Source of the DNA: Hygrocybe punicea | Lineage: Eukaryota > Basidiomycota > Agaricomycetes > Agaricales > Hygrophoraceae | Assembly: GCA_963556145.1 (NCBI GenBank) | Contig: OY744470.1 | Span: forward strand, 5,084,001-5,148,000 | Direction of reading: 5' to 3' | Length of the DNA: 64,000 nt | Translations under genes and position numbers: made by a program | Shown here: positions 23,540 to 36,358 of the stretch, piece after piece | Position numbering within the stretch: the first letter of the stretch is position 1 | How the letters are laid out: each line of letters opens with the position of its first letter | The notes under the pieces: generated by a model | The model's input: the letters and a program-made list of their open reading frames with translations, nothing else | What the model was told of the DNA's origin: nothing | Databases searched by the model: none

Positions 23540-26358
23540 ATGGAAAGGTGCAATGGTTCAACCCCATTGAAATTGAATCCAGGGAGATCAAAATATGATT
23601 CCTCGCAAAAACGAGACAATTGCAATGAAAACCACATGGCTTGGGGGAGTCAAGTGGCCATTGGAATTGAAGGCAGTGTCTTCAACACGATTCCATTCAA
23701 GTTCCAGAAAGTTCCAGACAATTCCCAACAAATGGATATGTTTCTTGTGTGGGCAAGTGGCTCAGCAGTATTGGAGTTGACTCCAGTGGGGTCAAAACAC
23801 AATTCTGTGCAACTTCCAGATGATTCCACACAAATCGATAAAATTCCTGTGCGATTGAGGGTCTCAGCAGTATTTGAGTTGAATCCAGTGAGCTCAAAAC
23901 ATAATTCCACACAAATTACAGGCAATTCTGAACCAATCCATACAATTCCTGTGGGGTGCAGTGGCTCGGCAGTATGTGAGTTGACTGCGCAGAGCTCAAG
24001 ACACAATTGTGTGCAAAGTCCAGCCAATTCCAAAGAAATCTGTACAATGCCTGTACCATTGAGTGGCTCAGCAATGGTCAAATTGACTGCAGTGAGCTCA
24101 AAACACAATTCCATGCAAAATCCGGACAATTTGGAAAAAAATGCATGCAAGTGGTGTGTGGTCAACTATGCTAAGCCACATGATGGCACAGGCATTGTAT
24201 GGAATTGTTTGTAATTGTCTGCGATTTACACAGAATGGTCTGTTAAGCTCAGGGGAGTCAACCTGAATACTGCTGAACCATGAGATGGTGGAGGAATGGT
24301 ATGGATTTGGCAGGAATTGCCTGGAATGTGCATGGAATTGTCTTTGGAGCTCACAGCCAAATACTGCTGAGCAACTTGAGGACTGAGGAAGTGTATGGAA
24401 TTGTTTGGAATTCATTGGAATTGGCATGGAAGTGTCTTTTGAGCTCAGTGGAGTCCACATGAATACGGGTGAGCCACTCGGCCAGACAGGAATTGTCTGG
24501 AAGTGTGTGGAATTCGTGGGATTTTGCATGGAATTGTATTTTCAGCTCACACGATTCACCACAAAAAATGCTGAGCCACTCGAGGACCAAGGTAGTGAAC
24601 AGAATTGTTTGGAATTGGTTGGATTTTGCACGGAATTGTCTTTTGAGCTTGCTGGAGTCGACACAAATACTGCGGAGCCACTCGAGGACCAAGGAATTGC
24701 ACGGAATTGTTTTGAATTGGTTGGAATTTGCATGGAATTGTCTTTTAAGCTCACAGGACTCATCACAAATACTGCTGAGCCACTCGAGGACCGAGGAATT
24801 GCACGGAATTGTTTGGAATTGGTTGGAATTTGGACAGAATTGTCTTTTGAGCTCACACGACTCATCACAAATACTGCTGAGCCACTCGTAGACCATGGAA
24901 TTGCACGGACTTGTTTGGAATTGGTTGGAATTTGCACGGAATTGTCTTTTGAGCTTGCTGGAGTCGACACAAATACTGCTGAGCCACTCGTAGACCGTGG
25001 AATTGCATGGAATTGTTTGGAATTGGTTGGAATTTGCACGGAATTGTCTTTTGAGCTTGCTGGAGTCGACACAAATACTGCTGAGCCACTCGTAGACCGT
25101 GGAATTGCATGGAATTGTTTGGAATTGGTTGGAATTTGCACGGAATTGTCTTTTGAGCTTGCTGGAGTCGACACAAATACTGCTGAGCCACTCGTAGACC
25201 GAGGAATTGCATGGAATTGTTTGGAATTGGTTGGAATTTGCACGAAATTGTCTTTTGAGCTCACACGACTGATCACAAATACTGCTGAGCCACTCGTAGA
25301 CCGAGGAATTGCATGGAATTGTTTGGAATTGGTCGGAATTTGCACAGAATTGTCTTTTGAGCTCACACAACTCATCACAAATACTGCTGAGCCACTCCAG
25401 GACCAAGGAATTGCATGGAATTGTATGGAATGGATTCCCAATTCCCCGCACCTGGATTCCAATCTCCTGAATCATGATTCCCAATTTCCTGAATTTGGAT
25501 TCCCATTCTTGGATTTTGCATTAATATGCACATTTTCAGGATTTCAATTCTCATAATTGTTGAATTCCAAATCCCTCATCTCCCACAATTTCAGAATTCT
25601 ACTTTCCAAACTTCTCAAACTCTTGGAATTACAATTCTCAGAATCCCAAAGCCTGCACTTTGAAATGCCCATTCCTAGCATTCCCAGTATTGGAATTCCA
25701 ATTCTCAGAATTCCCAGAACTTCAGAATCCTAATTCCCAGCCCCATATTTCCCCAGGTTTTAGCATTAAATAACTGTCCAATACCATTTTGCAAAGTATC
25801 TGACCAGTATTGAAGCAGTACTATACTATTTTCCAAAGTTCTTTAAGGATATTGAAACAGTATCTTAGATGCATTCAAACAGTACCTTAAAAGTATTGAA
25901 GTATTATCTTAAAAGTATTGACACAGTATCTTAAATGTATTGAAACAGTATCTTAAAAGTATTGACAAAGTATCTTAAATCCAAAATATGGCAACAGTAC
26001 TATACTATTTCATCCTGTATCTTGATAGGATTCAAAAGGTATCCTAATAGTAAAAGTAGCCCAACTTCCTTACTGGTTTAATACTTTGATTCATCTTAGG
26101 CTGCAAGTATTCTATCCAAACTATACAGTACTTTGCTGTAAATACAGTAAAAGTAGTGAAACAAAAGGCTTGATGTTATTGAAAAGGTATAAGTCTCATT
26201 TTCCTTCATACTTTCAGATGAATTTGAGCACAAGTATTGTAGTTTATATCTGAATACTGTTACAATACCATGCTGAAAGTTCTGGTAATGATATTTAGTA
26301 TACTTGTCAAGTACTTTCAAGATACTGTGTGACATGGTATGCTACTGTGCACCCTGTG
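23540..26358. repeat. GGAATTG-rich repeat family, copy B with expanded 102-bp minisatellite
   Basis: Degenerate units in the inverted orientation occupy about 23690-24170. A forward array runs from about 24190 to 25430, and the shared body of copy A follows (25430-26358). In the array interior, units at 24939, 25041, 25143 and 25245 are exactly 102 bp apart and nearly identical (GAATTGTCTTTTGAGCT..ACAAATACTGCTGAGCCACTCG..). Because 102 is a multiple of three and the unit lacks stops, frames of 300-380 codons run on both strands (for example 24405-25556 and 24351-25484). They are repeat artefacts, not genes. Confidence 0.85.
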
Positions 26359-26362
26359 ATTA

Positions 26363-26590
26363 CTGTCTTGTTCCGATAAGTTGGCGGAGCTCGAAAGTTG
26401 TATTTATAAAATTATTCCTACAGTAAAAATTGCATAACTTGTTAAATACGCAACAGATTGCTTTCGGAAGTATCGCATATTAATCGCTTGAATTAGGAGC
26501 GGACTTCAGTCACATACCAAGAGGAAAAAAAACAATGTCTGGGAGTTTCGGTATCGGAGGGACATTTGTTGAAATTGGTCGGAGTCTAAA
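26363..26590 (+). repeat. Left 228-bp terminal inverted repeat (promoter-bearing)
   Basis: It begins CTGTCTTGTTCCGATAAG after a TA at 26361-26362 and ends GGTCGGAGTCTAAA. It is the inverted counterpart of 47256-47483. The neighbouring ATG lies 40 bp further in. Confidence 0.85.
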
Positions 26591-28229
26591 CTGACCGATT
26601 TCACTTCCTCCTCGATTCTCGTCATCTAACATGTCAGGGAGAGGTTGAAAACGAAAAAAAGAAGCCAGTGTTGGTGTAGAGAAAGCCGGTGCACCCTTTA
26701 CCTTCTCAAAGTGACCTATATCTTGATGTTTTACCCCTCAAGCTACTCGAGGAGCTTGTGCCCGCTGCAAGAGACAAAAAGTGCGGTGTGAATACACTAG
26801 CTATGACATGATGTGTCAGCGATGCACCAACAGCGGTCAAACGTCATGTGTACCTGCAGAACAGAGGGGTCCAAGTCAAGAACCAAGCCAAAAACCATCT
26901 TCCAAATCAGCAGGAAAACACCCTGAGATTCCCCAAGAAACTCAACCCCCCTCAGCGCCCTTGATCTCAATCACAGCCAGGTCCTAGTGCTTCCATCGAT
27001 GACGAGAGCCATTTTTTTACCATTGAAGAAGAGCATGAGGCTGAGATGACTGCCCTGCGCCCCCAATCTCACTCGCGACCGATTGCTGGCCCTTCCACTA
27101 GCCACAACAATAACGGGGGTTGGTTGTTGACCATTGCAGAGGACCATGACGATGAGGTGATATTGCCTCAGTGCCCTCGATCTCAATCCCAGCTTCCCGG
27201 CCCTTCCACTGGCAGAAATGTCTTGCCTACCATTCGAGAAGAGAATTACAGCACAACGAGGGAACCTCTCCCTCATAAAACCATGGACACATTTTCGGGC
27301 CTTTTTTCAGCAGGATCACTCGAGCTTGAACCCCCTCAGGAGGTTGGAAGTGGTGAGGATGAGGACGAGGATGAAGAGGATTAGGATGTGATGGAGGTAG
27401 AAGATTGGGATGAGTCCTTCATCACTTCAGGCTACCCCCAAACCTGAACAACTAGTTACAACTCACCTCTAGTACTGAACCATCTACATGTTAGTAAAAG
27501 TACTGGGCAGCCCTGGGACGAAACCATTGTCCCTGGGACGATACGTTGGGACGTCCCATTGTCCCTGGTCCAGTGTATGGGATGGCCCATGGGACGACAT
27601 TTGGTGTTGTGGGATGTCCCATGTCCCATGGGACATCCCACACAGAGGGGGTGTCTGGGGGCATTTGGGACGTCCCTTCTCTAGATATTTAATAGAAACC
27701 TCAGGATGATGATAGCATCTAGTTGTAAATTTCAAGGCCTTGTCATGGCCACTATGGGTACCATGGGTGCTATAGCATAGTATAAGATTGTACATACTTA
27801 TTCTTTTGAGAGTCACAGAGCTGATTGTCCTTCAAGGTCAGTGGCAGGGTGTGGAGATACAGCAGTTGTTTCAACATATAAAGACAGAACGAGTGGGAGA
27901 GGGAGATGTTGGGTAATGAGATGGGAAAGAGGGGGAGGATTGAGGGTGTGCTTCTGGTAAACCAATCCCTTGTGCATGTGGCAAGCTGAAGCTTGTAGGG
28001 GAGTAAGTGAGCAGAGCATGCATGATATACAAAGAAAAGTAGGGCTACATATGCAGAGGAGGCTGAGCTGAAAATTAAACACGTGTATTATGAAGAGCAT
28101 TTGATCAGGATATCAGTGGTTATTACATTATTGGCTGTGCATACAATGGCTGACTGGGAAGCAGATGCAGAGGAGAGATCTGAAATTAGAGTGTGTCTTG
28201 AGGACAGAAGGAGACATCTCACAGAGGCT

Positions 28230-28795
28230 TTATTGGGACATCCCACAGGCTCGTCTGGGATGTCCCTGTCGCTGAGGCTTTCGGACATCCCTGTCATCTT
28301 GTGGGACATCCCACCAAGGCTTTGGGACGTCCCACAGCCTTGTCTGGGATGTCCCTGCCAGCTTGTGGGACATCCCACCGAGGCTTTGGGATGTCCCACA
28401 GCCTTGTCTGGGACGTCCCTGTCAGCTTGTGGGACGTCCCTGCCAGCTTGTGGGACATCCCAACAAGGCTTTGGGATGTCCCACAGCCTTGTCTGGGACG
28501 TCCCTGCCAGCTTGTGGGATGTCCCTGTCAACTTGTGGGACATCCCACCGAGGCTTTGGGATGTCCCACGGCCTTGTCTGGGACATCCCTGTCAGCTTGT
28601 GGGACGTCCCACAGCCTTGTCCGGGACATCCCTCTCAGCTTGTGGGACGTCCCACCAAGGCTTTGGGATGTCCCACAGCCTTGTCTGGGACGTCCCTGTT
28701 AGCTTTTGGGATGTCCCACAGTCAGTTTGTGGGATGTCCCACAACCTGGTGTGGACATCCCAATGTACAGGCTTGTGGGACTGCCTGCTTGCTCA
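28230..28795 (+). repeat. Array of GGGAYRTCCC palindromic decamers, left arm
   Basis: Dozens of decamers of the form GGGACATCCC, GGGACGTCCC and GGGATGTCCC recur every 15-25 bp, linked by GCCTTGTCT, AGCTTGT and AAGGCTTT spacers. The central dinucleotides vary while the GGGA..TCCC arms are kept. Confidence 0.9.
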
Positions 28796-31119
28796 GCATC
28801 TGCTAAGTCATACAATAATAATCATTCCAATCCACATCTTACATAATTTTAAATAATTTACATTTAGCAACTACTTAAAATAGATATAGCAAATCAAATA
28901 ATTATTTTACCTAAATACATGGTATTCTACTTATCAGGGGAGAGGCAGGGAGGTGGAGGTGGAGGAGAGGACAGGAGAGGGGGCAATGGCAGGGGCAATG
29001 GCAGGGGGTGGGCAAGGGGAGAAGGGCAGGAGGTGGATGGGAGGTGGATGGGAGGTGGGGGTGGCAGGGGGCAGGAGATAGGCAGGGGAGAAGGGGCAGG
29101 TTAGGAAGGGACAGACTAGGAGACAGTCAGGGGGAGAATGGAAAGGAGGAGGGAGGAGGGGGAGGGGAAAGGAGGGAAAGGGAGGGCCCAACAAAATTAC
29201 ATACCGGTGTTCCCTGGTGTCTACACCCCTCAGCCTTGTCCCAGTCCTTGTCCCCGTCCCCGTCGTCGTCATCGTCGTCGTCCCCGTCCCCGTCGTCCTC
29301 GTGTTTGTCGTTTTCGTCCCCATTCCCGTCCTCACCGTCGTCCCCGTCCCCGTTCTTGTCGTCCTCGTCCTCATCCTCGTCCCCATCCTCGTCCTCATCG
29401 TCGTCCCCGTCCCCGTCGCCCTCGTCCTCGTCGTTTTCGTCCCTGTCCCCGTCCCTCTCCCCGCCGTCCCTGCCGTCCTCGCTGTCCTCGCTGTCCCCGT
29501 CCTCGTCGTTGCCGTTGCCATCGTTGCCGTTGTTGTGGTCCCAGTCCCCGTTGTTGTTGTTGTTGTTGTCGTCCTCGTCGTCCCTGTTGCCGTCGTCCTT
29601 GCTGTCCCGGTCTCGTTGTACTCGTCATCCCGTTCCCTCGTCCCGGTCATCCTCGTTTCCGTTGTCTGTTGTCCCCGTCCCCGTCCCCATGCTCACTGTC
29701 CTGGTCATTGTCCTCGTCGTTGTCCCCGTCGTGCTTGTCGTTCCCGTTGCCGTCGTCCTTGTTGTCGCGGGCTCCATGGTCCTCATCGTCCCGTTCCCCC
29801 TCCCGGTCGTTGTCCCGGTCCCCATGCCCGCTGCCCTACTCGTCATCCTCGTCTTCGTTGTCATCTTCCCGTTGTCGTGGTTCCCGGTTCCCGTTGTCGT
29901 CTTCCCCTTTCGCGCCGTGGTCGCGTTCGTTCGTTTACCCCGTCGTCCTCATTCTCGTCGTCCCCGTTCTTGTTGTTGTGGTGGGCCTGGGTTGTCCCCG
30001 TTCTGGGCTGTGACCTCCCTCCTTGTCGCCCGCATCCACGTCTGCTTGTTTTGTTCGCGTTCGTTTGGCGTGAGGGTGCGGCAAAAAAACCTAAAAGTAT
30101 TTAAGTAGTTAGTAGAATAAATGAAAAAGATAAATGGACGACTTACCTGGGGTGCTCTGGCATCCGCACCGTTGTCGCGTCGTTGTTGAAAGCAACAAGT
30201 CTTGTTGAACTCGTGCACGAGACTTTCAACCGGAATTTGCCGCTGTCCCAAACGGGGTCGAGTTGCCATATAGGGAAGGGTGGCTGAATTTTCTTATTAT
30301 TATTACATGTACTACAACACCTCAATGGCCAGGGCAAAACCCTTAAGAGATGTAGGTATGATGCACCTACCCCGAGGGGAGTTTATGTATTTTATTTCAT
30401 TTTATATGTGGAGATATTCACCATATATTTTATGCCTCTGCCAAAATTGGACCCTTAAACAGCTAACTTTGCGAGTACACATCTGAAAAATCTAAAATTA
30501 ATTCTAGGAGTGCTAGGTAAGGTATACATTGTGTTCCAGACAAGTGCCTGGTAGTTGGTGGTGCAGGGAATGTGTTGTAGCCAAAATGGAGTTGGATCTT
30601 TGCATTGTGGCTAGACAATCAAAAGTCCATATAAGCACACACAATCATGAATGGAATGTGAGGGACAAGTTCATCATATTTTGGCTACAACACATTCCCT
30701 GCACCACCAACTACCAGGCACTTGTCTGGAACACAATTTATACCTTACCTAGCACTCCTAGAATTAATTTGAGATTTTTCAGACGTGTACTCGCAAAGTT
30801 AGCTGTTTAAGGGTCCAATTTTGGCAGAGGCATAAAATGCATGGTGAATATCTCCACATATAAAATGAAATAAAATGCATAAACTCCCCTCGGGGTAGGT
30901 GTATCATACCTACATCTCTTCAGGGTCTTGCCCTGGCCATTGAGGTGTTGTAGTACATGTAATAATAATAAGAAAATCCAGCCACCCTTCCCTATATGGC
31001 AACTCGACCCCGTTTGGGACATCAGCAAATTCCGGTTGAAAGTCTCGTGCACGAGTTCAACAAGACTTGTCGTTTTCAACAACGACGCGACAACGGGTGC
31101 GGATGCCAGAGCACCCCAG

Positions 31120-31178
31120 GTAAGTCGTCCATTTATCTTTTTCATTTATTCTACTAACTAATTATTAATAATAAACAG
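31120..31178 (+). other. Intron-like block in palindrome arm
   Basis: A canonical donor CAG|GTAAGT, a yeast-consensus-like branch site CTACTAAC and an AAACAG acceptor (or TTTTAG at 31184) lie just before a 300-codon low-complexity frame. The mirror-image arm keeps the donor and branch site at about 30085-30149. Confidence 0.55.
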
Positions 31179-32504
31179 TTTTAGGTTTTTTTGCCGCACC
31201 CTCGCGCCAAACGAACGCGAACAAGGCCAACAAGCGGAGGCGGATGCGGGCGACAAGGAGGGAGGACACAGCCCAGAACGGGGACAACCCAGGCCGACCA
31301 CGACAGCAAGAACGGGGACGACGAGAATGAGGAATACGGGGTAAACGAACAAACGCGACGACGGTGCGAAAGGGGAAGACGACGGCAACGGGAACGGGAA
31401 CCACGACAACGGGAAGACGACGATGAGCAGGGGCAACGAAGACGAGGACAGCGGGCACGGGCACGGGAACGACGGACGACGGAAATGAAGACGACCGGGA
31501 CGGGGGAACGGGACGACGACCACGGAGCCGGGGACAACAAGGACGACTGCAACGGGGACGACGGGGATGACGACGAGGATGGCGACGGGGGCAGCGAGCA
31601 CGGGAATGGGGACGGGGGCAACGGACGACGGACGACGGAAACGAGGACGACCGGGACGAGGGAACAGGATGACGAGGACAACAGAGACCGGGACAACGAG
31701 GACGGCGGCAACAGGGACAACGAGGACGACAATGACAACGATGGGGACTGGGACCACGACAACGGCAACGACGGCAACGGCAACGACGAGGACGGGGACG
31801 GCGAGGACAGCGAGGACAGTGAGGACAGCGGGGACGGCAGGGACGGGGACAGGGACAGGGACAGGGACGAAAATGACGAGGACGAGGGCGACGGGGACGG
31901 GGACGAGGACGAGGACGACAAGAACGGGGATGGTACGACGGTGAGGACGGGGACGGGGACGCAATCGACGAACACGAGGACGACGGGGAAGGGGACGACG
32001 ACGACGACGACGACGACGATGGGGACAGGGATGAGGACGAGGAGGGGGACAAGGGCGAGGACGCGGAGGGGTGTGGACACCAGGGAACACCGGTGTGTAA
32101 TTTTGTTGGTTTTTCCCCTCCTTTCCCCTCCCCCTCCTCCCTCCCCCTTTCCATTCTCCCCCTGACTGTCTCCTAGTCTGTCCCTTCCTAACCTGCCCCT
32201 TCTCCCCTGCCTATCTCCTGCCCCCTGCCACCCCCACCTCCCATCCACCTCCCATCCACCTCCTGCCCTTCTCCCCTTGCCCACCCCCTGCCATTGCCCC
32301 TGCCATTGCCCCCTCTCCTGTCCTCTCCTCCACCTCCACCTCCCTGCCTCTCCCCTGATAAGTAGAATACCATGTATTTAGGTAAAATAATTATTTGATT
32401 TGCTATATCTATTTTAAGTAGTTGCTAAATGTAAATTATTTAAAATTATGTAAGATGTGGATTGGAATGATTATTATTGTATGACTTAGCAGATGCTGAG
32501 CAAG

Positions 32505-33360
32505 CAGGCAGTCCCACAAGCCTGTACATTGGGATGTCCACACCAGGTTGTGGGACATCCCACAAACTGACTGTGGGACATCCCAAAAGCTAACAGGGAC
32601 GTCCCAGACAAGGCTGTGGGACATCCCAAAGCCTTGGTGGGACGTCCCACAAGCTGAGAGGGATGTCCCGGACAAGGCTGTGGGACGTCCCACAAGCTGA
32701 CAGGGATGTCCCAGACAAGGCCGTGGGACATCCCAAAGCCTTGTTGGGATGTCCCACAAGCTGGCAGGGACGTCCCACAAGCTGACAGGGACGTCCCAGA
32801 CAAGGCTGTGGGACATCCCAAAGCCTCAGTGGGATGTCCCACAAGCTGACAGGGATGTCCCAGACAAGGCTGTGGGACATCCCAAAGCCTTGGTGGGACG
32901 TCCCACAAGCTGGCAGGGACGTCCCACAAGCTGACAGGGACGTCCCAGACAAGGCTGTGGGACATCCCAAAGCCTTGGTGGGACGTCCCACAAGCTGGCA
33001 GGGATGTCCCACAAGCTGACAGGGACGTCCCAGACAAGGCTGTGGGACATCCCAAAGCCTCAGTGGGACATCCCACAAGCTGGCAGGGACGTCCCAAACA
33101 AGGCTGTGGGATGTCCCAGACAAGATTGTGGGTTGTCCCACCGAGGCTTTGGGACGTCCCACAAGCTGACAGGGATGTCTCAAACAAGGCTGTGGGACGT
33201 CCCACAAGCTGGCAGGGATGTCCCAGACAAGGCTGTGGGACGTCTGAAAGCCTTGGTGGGATGTCACACAAGATGACAGGGATGTCTGAAAGCCTCAGCT
33301 GCAAGCTGACAGGGACATCCCAGATGAGCCTGTGGGATGTCCCAATAAAACCTCTGTGAG
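32505..33360 (-). repeat. Array of GGGAYRTCCC palindromic decamers, right arm
   Basis: This is the inverted counterpart of the left-arm array, about 290 bp longer, which shows that copy number changed after the arms formed. Confidence 0.9.
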
Positions 33361-35121
33361 ATGTTTCCTTACCCAAGTCCACTGTCCTCAAGACACACTC
33401 TAATTTCAGATCTCTCCTCCGCATCTGCTTCCCAGTCAGCCATTGTATGCACAGCCCATAATGTAATAACCACTGATATCCTGATCAAAAGGTCTTCATA
33501 ATACACGTGTTTAATTTTCAGCTCAGCCTCCTCTGCATATGTAGCCCTACTTTTCTTTGTATATCATGCATGCTCTGCTCACTTACTCCCCTACAAGCTT
33601 CAGCTTGCCACATGCACAAGGGATTGGTTTACTAGAAGCACACCCTCAATCCTCCCCCTCAATCCCATCTCAATACCCAACATCTCCAGCACTTTTCCTC
33701 TCCCACTCGTTCTGTCTTTATATGTGGAAAGAACTGCTGTATCTCCACACCCTGCCACTGACCTTGAAGGACAATCAGCTCTGTGACTCTCAAAAGAATA
33801 AGTATATACAATCTTATACTATGCCATAGCACCCATGGTACCCATAGTGGCCATGACAAGGCCTGGAAATTTATAATTAGATGCTGTCATCACTCTGAGA
33901 TTTCTATTGAATAGCTACGGAAGGGACGTCCCAAATGCCCCCAGACACCCCTTATGTGTGGGATGTCCCATGGGACATGGGACATCCCACAACACCAAAT
34001 GTTGTCCCATGGGCCATCCCATACACCGGACCAGGGACAATGGGACGTCCCAACGTATCGTCCCAGGGACGATGGTTTCGTCCCAGGGCTGCCCAGTACT
34101 TTTACCAACATGTAGATGGTTCAGTACTAGAGGTGAGTTGTAACTAGTTGTTCAGGTTTGGGGGTAGCCTGAAGTGCCTTCATTGAGGACTCTGTCAATT
34201 TCGATGAACGTGCACACGTTTCTCAGAAGAAGAAAACCTCAGTGCAAACAACAAGAAAGAAACCCGGCCCCAAGCCAAAGCCCCTGCTGACTTCTGAATC
34301 CGATGCCACAAAGGTTGATGATTACGACCCCTTGACATGTGGTATGAAGTGCTTCCTTTGCATTCAATAACAATTCTAATTTGATTTCCATGCAGTGTTC
34401 ACTATTTCAGCCATTGTGAAAAGTATCAATGGGGCCCATGTGCCCTTTCCTGTCAATTCCGATATCTCCTTCGAGCAAATACTCATCCTGATCAGTCAGA
34501 AGCTTAATTGCTTCCCAGGTCTTCTCAAATTGCGGTATCGTCTCGATAGTGACAAGGCAAGGGCACCTGCGACGTCGATTCAAACAGAGGAGGAACTTGA
34601 GATGTTCATGAGCCGCATGAGGACCCTCATCATACCAGGGAAACTTGCGAATGGAAAAAAATCGACACACGCGAAGAAAGCTGTTACCGTCTATTTTGAG
34701 GATGCCAACACTGAAAATGTCACCAGAGATGTGTCCGAAGGTACAGGCAAGAGCTTGGTGAACATGGTGGGTAATGTCCTTGCGACTTTTTCATTTACTA
34801 ATATTCATCTCAGAGTAAATCATCCACTGGCCGCTCCAATGACACCAATAGTCTCATCAACGACCCTGGTCGTGGGAAGCGGTTGACCGCCTTGAATGAA
34901 CTCCAATTGCAGTGGAAGTGTGCTGTCCACGATGCACACTGTTGGAAATCCCCAGAGGGCATGTGTTATGAGCTCGCAATATGGGATATGGGGTTTTGGG
35001 CTGTAGAAATTGTGAGCATGGCATATTTATTTATGGCAGCCTATTAATCTGTGTCTGCAGGCTGAAGGTCGAGCCACCGTTGATATTAAACCAGAAACAT
35101 TGTCGGTCACCAAGGCACAAC

Positions 35122-36358
35122 TAGTGTTGCCGTAGTTCGGTTCCGAACCTAGCCGAACCTGGTTCAAACCCCGAACCGAACCCTAGGTTCAGTCTAAGTT
35201 CAGCCAAATGCTGAACCGGACCACGGGTTTGGTTCAGGGTTTCGAGGCCGGCCGGATTTCCTGAACGGCTCCAAACCGCGTCCAAACCGCGAACGCGGAT
35301 ATTTTTAAGGTATTTATTTCATTTGTTTTTCGTATTTCTTTACTTACTTTTCCGTGTTAAACGGTATCATGTGACCATCAGCTTTTCTTCACCAACCCCG
35401 CAACAACGCAAGGCCAATGAACGCAACATTGTCAATGTCGCGTTCATGAATACAGGTGAGTGTCATCAATTATATTACCTTTGCTAATATTATCTGTTAC
35501 AGGAAACTCGACCCCGACCACATCACGAGCACACCACCATGTGGTTCCCAACGCCAACGCGATGCCAATGGATGCAGGACAGCCGCAACACCACCACCAC
35601 CACCACCACCACCAGCGGTGGCAACGGCAACGGCAACGTCAACAACGACGATGGAATGGCAACGGCAACAACGACGACAGCAGCAGCAGCAGCAGCAGCG
35701 CCGGCAACAGCAGCAACGCCGTGGCAGCAACACCGCCGTGACCATACCACCACCCGACGAGGACAACAGCAGTACTGGCAGCAGCAGCAGCTGCTGCTGC
35801 ACCAAGCCATCCAATGCCAACGGACACGGACAGCCGCAACACCACCACCACCAGCGGCAGCAAGGCAACGGCAACGGCAACGGCGACGTCCAGCAGCGGC
35901 AGCAGCAATGCCAGCAGCAGCAGCAACAGCGGCAGCGGCAACGGCGACAGCAGCAGCAGCAGCCGTGGCAGCAACACCACCACAACCATACCACCACCCC
36001 GACGAGGACAACAGTTGGCAGCAGCAGCACCGGCAATGCCACGCAGAGACCATGGGACAAGACCCCCCGTCCCTCCACATCCCTCGGGGACACCGGAGGG
36101 CTCCCCAGCACCCATCTACCTCGCGAAGTGCAGCGCCATATCTATTGATACGTGCCTGCCATTCGCGAGGAGAACGGACGGGGTGAGCCCACCTTGGTCT
36201 GGGTTTCAGACCGTGTCTGAACCCAGACCAAATGCAGAGAGACGGTTTGACGCCATCTGGGTCCAGGTTTGGCCATGCGCCAAACCGGACCCGAAGTTCA
36301 GTTCGCGGTTCCGCCAAAAAGGGTCGGAACCAGACCGAACTGAACTTCGGCAACACTA
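35122..36358. mobile_element. 1,237-bp non-autonomous hAT-like element, TSD GGCACAAC
   Basis: Terminal inverted repeats start TAGTGTTGCCG and end CGGCAACACTA. The 8-bp duplications GGCACAAC (35114-35121 and 36359-36366) are perfect. Inside the ends are GAACC/GGTTC-rich subterminal repeats, a palindrome at 35417-35447, an intron-like block at 35456-35502 (CAG|GTGAGT, branch TGCTAAT, acceptor TTACAG), and a CAG/CAA/CAC-rich interior giving poly-Gln/His/Asn translations. There is no transposase. It interrupts the coding sequence of the Zn2Cys6-type gene exactly at one duplication. Confidence 0.9.

Larger units (their letters stand above)
27423..34176. mobile_element. 6.75-kb palindromic foldback element, TSD CCTTCAT
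   Basis: The ends are CACTTCAGGCTACCC and its complement, flanked by 7-bp duplications CCTTCAT (27416-27422 and 34177-34183). The two arms (27423-30587 and 30678-34176) are inverted copies meeting at a loop of about 90 bp, so the whole element is one giant hairpin. From outside in, each arm holds a terminal part rich in GGGACGTCCC-like decamers, a unique part, a decamer array, a C/T-rich tract, a long CGTC-type triplet tract, and an intron-like block near the centre. The right arm is about 330 bp longer because its decamer array is longer. No transposase is present. Foldback structure plus a 7-bp TSD is reminiscent of Galileo/P-type elements, but that assignment is only a guess. Confidence 0.9.

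Noticed and set aside
24351..25556. Open frames of 377 and 383 codons on opposite strands
   Set aside because: They read the 102-bp minisatellite in frame on both strands; the period is a multiple of three and the unit lacks stops.
28919..32373. Several frames of 200-370 codons, Ser/Pro/Arg- or Asp/Gly/Asn-rich
   Set aside because: They translate CGTC/GGAC simple repeats in the palindrome arms, appear in all frames and are mirrored in both arms; no conserved domain.
27423..33360. CRISPR-like regular repeats
   Set aside because: Spacers are themselves repetitive and short, the genome is eukaryotic, and no cas genes exist.
28083..33424. Frames with repeated LWDVPQPCLG-like units
   Set aside because: They are translations of the GGGACGTCCC decamer arrays in several frames at once.
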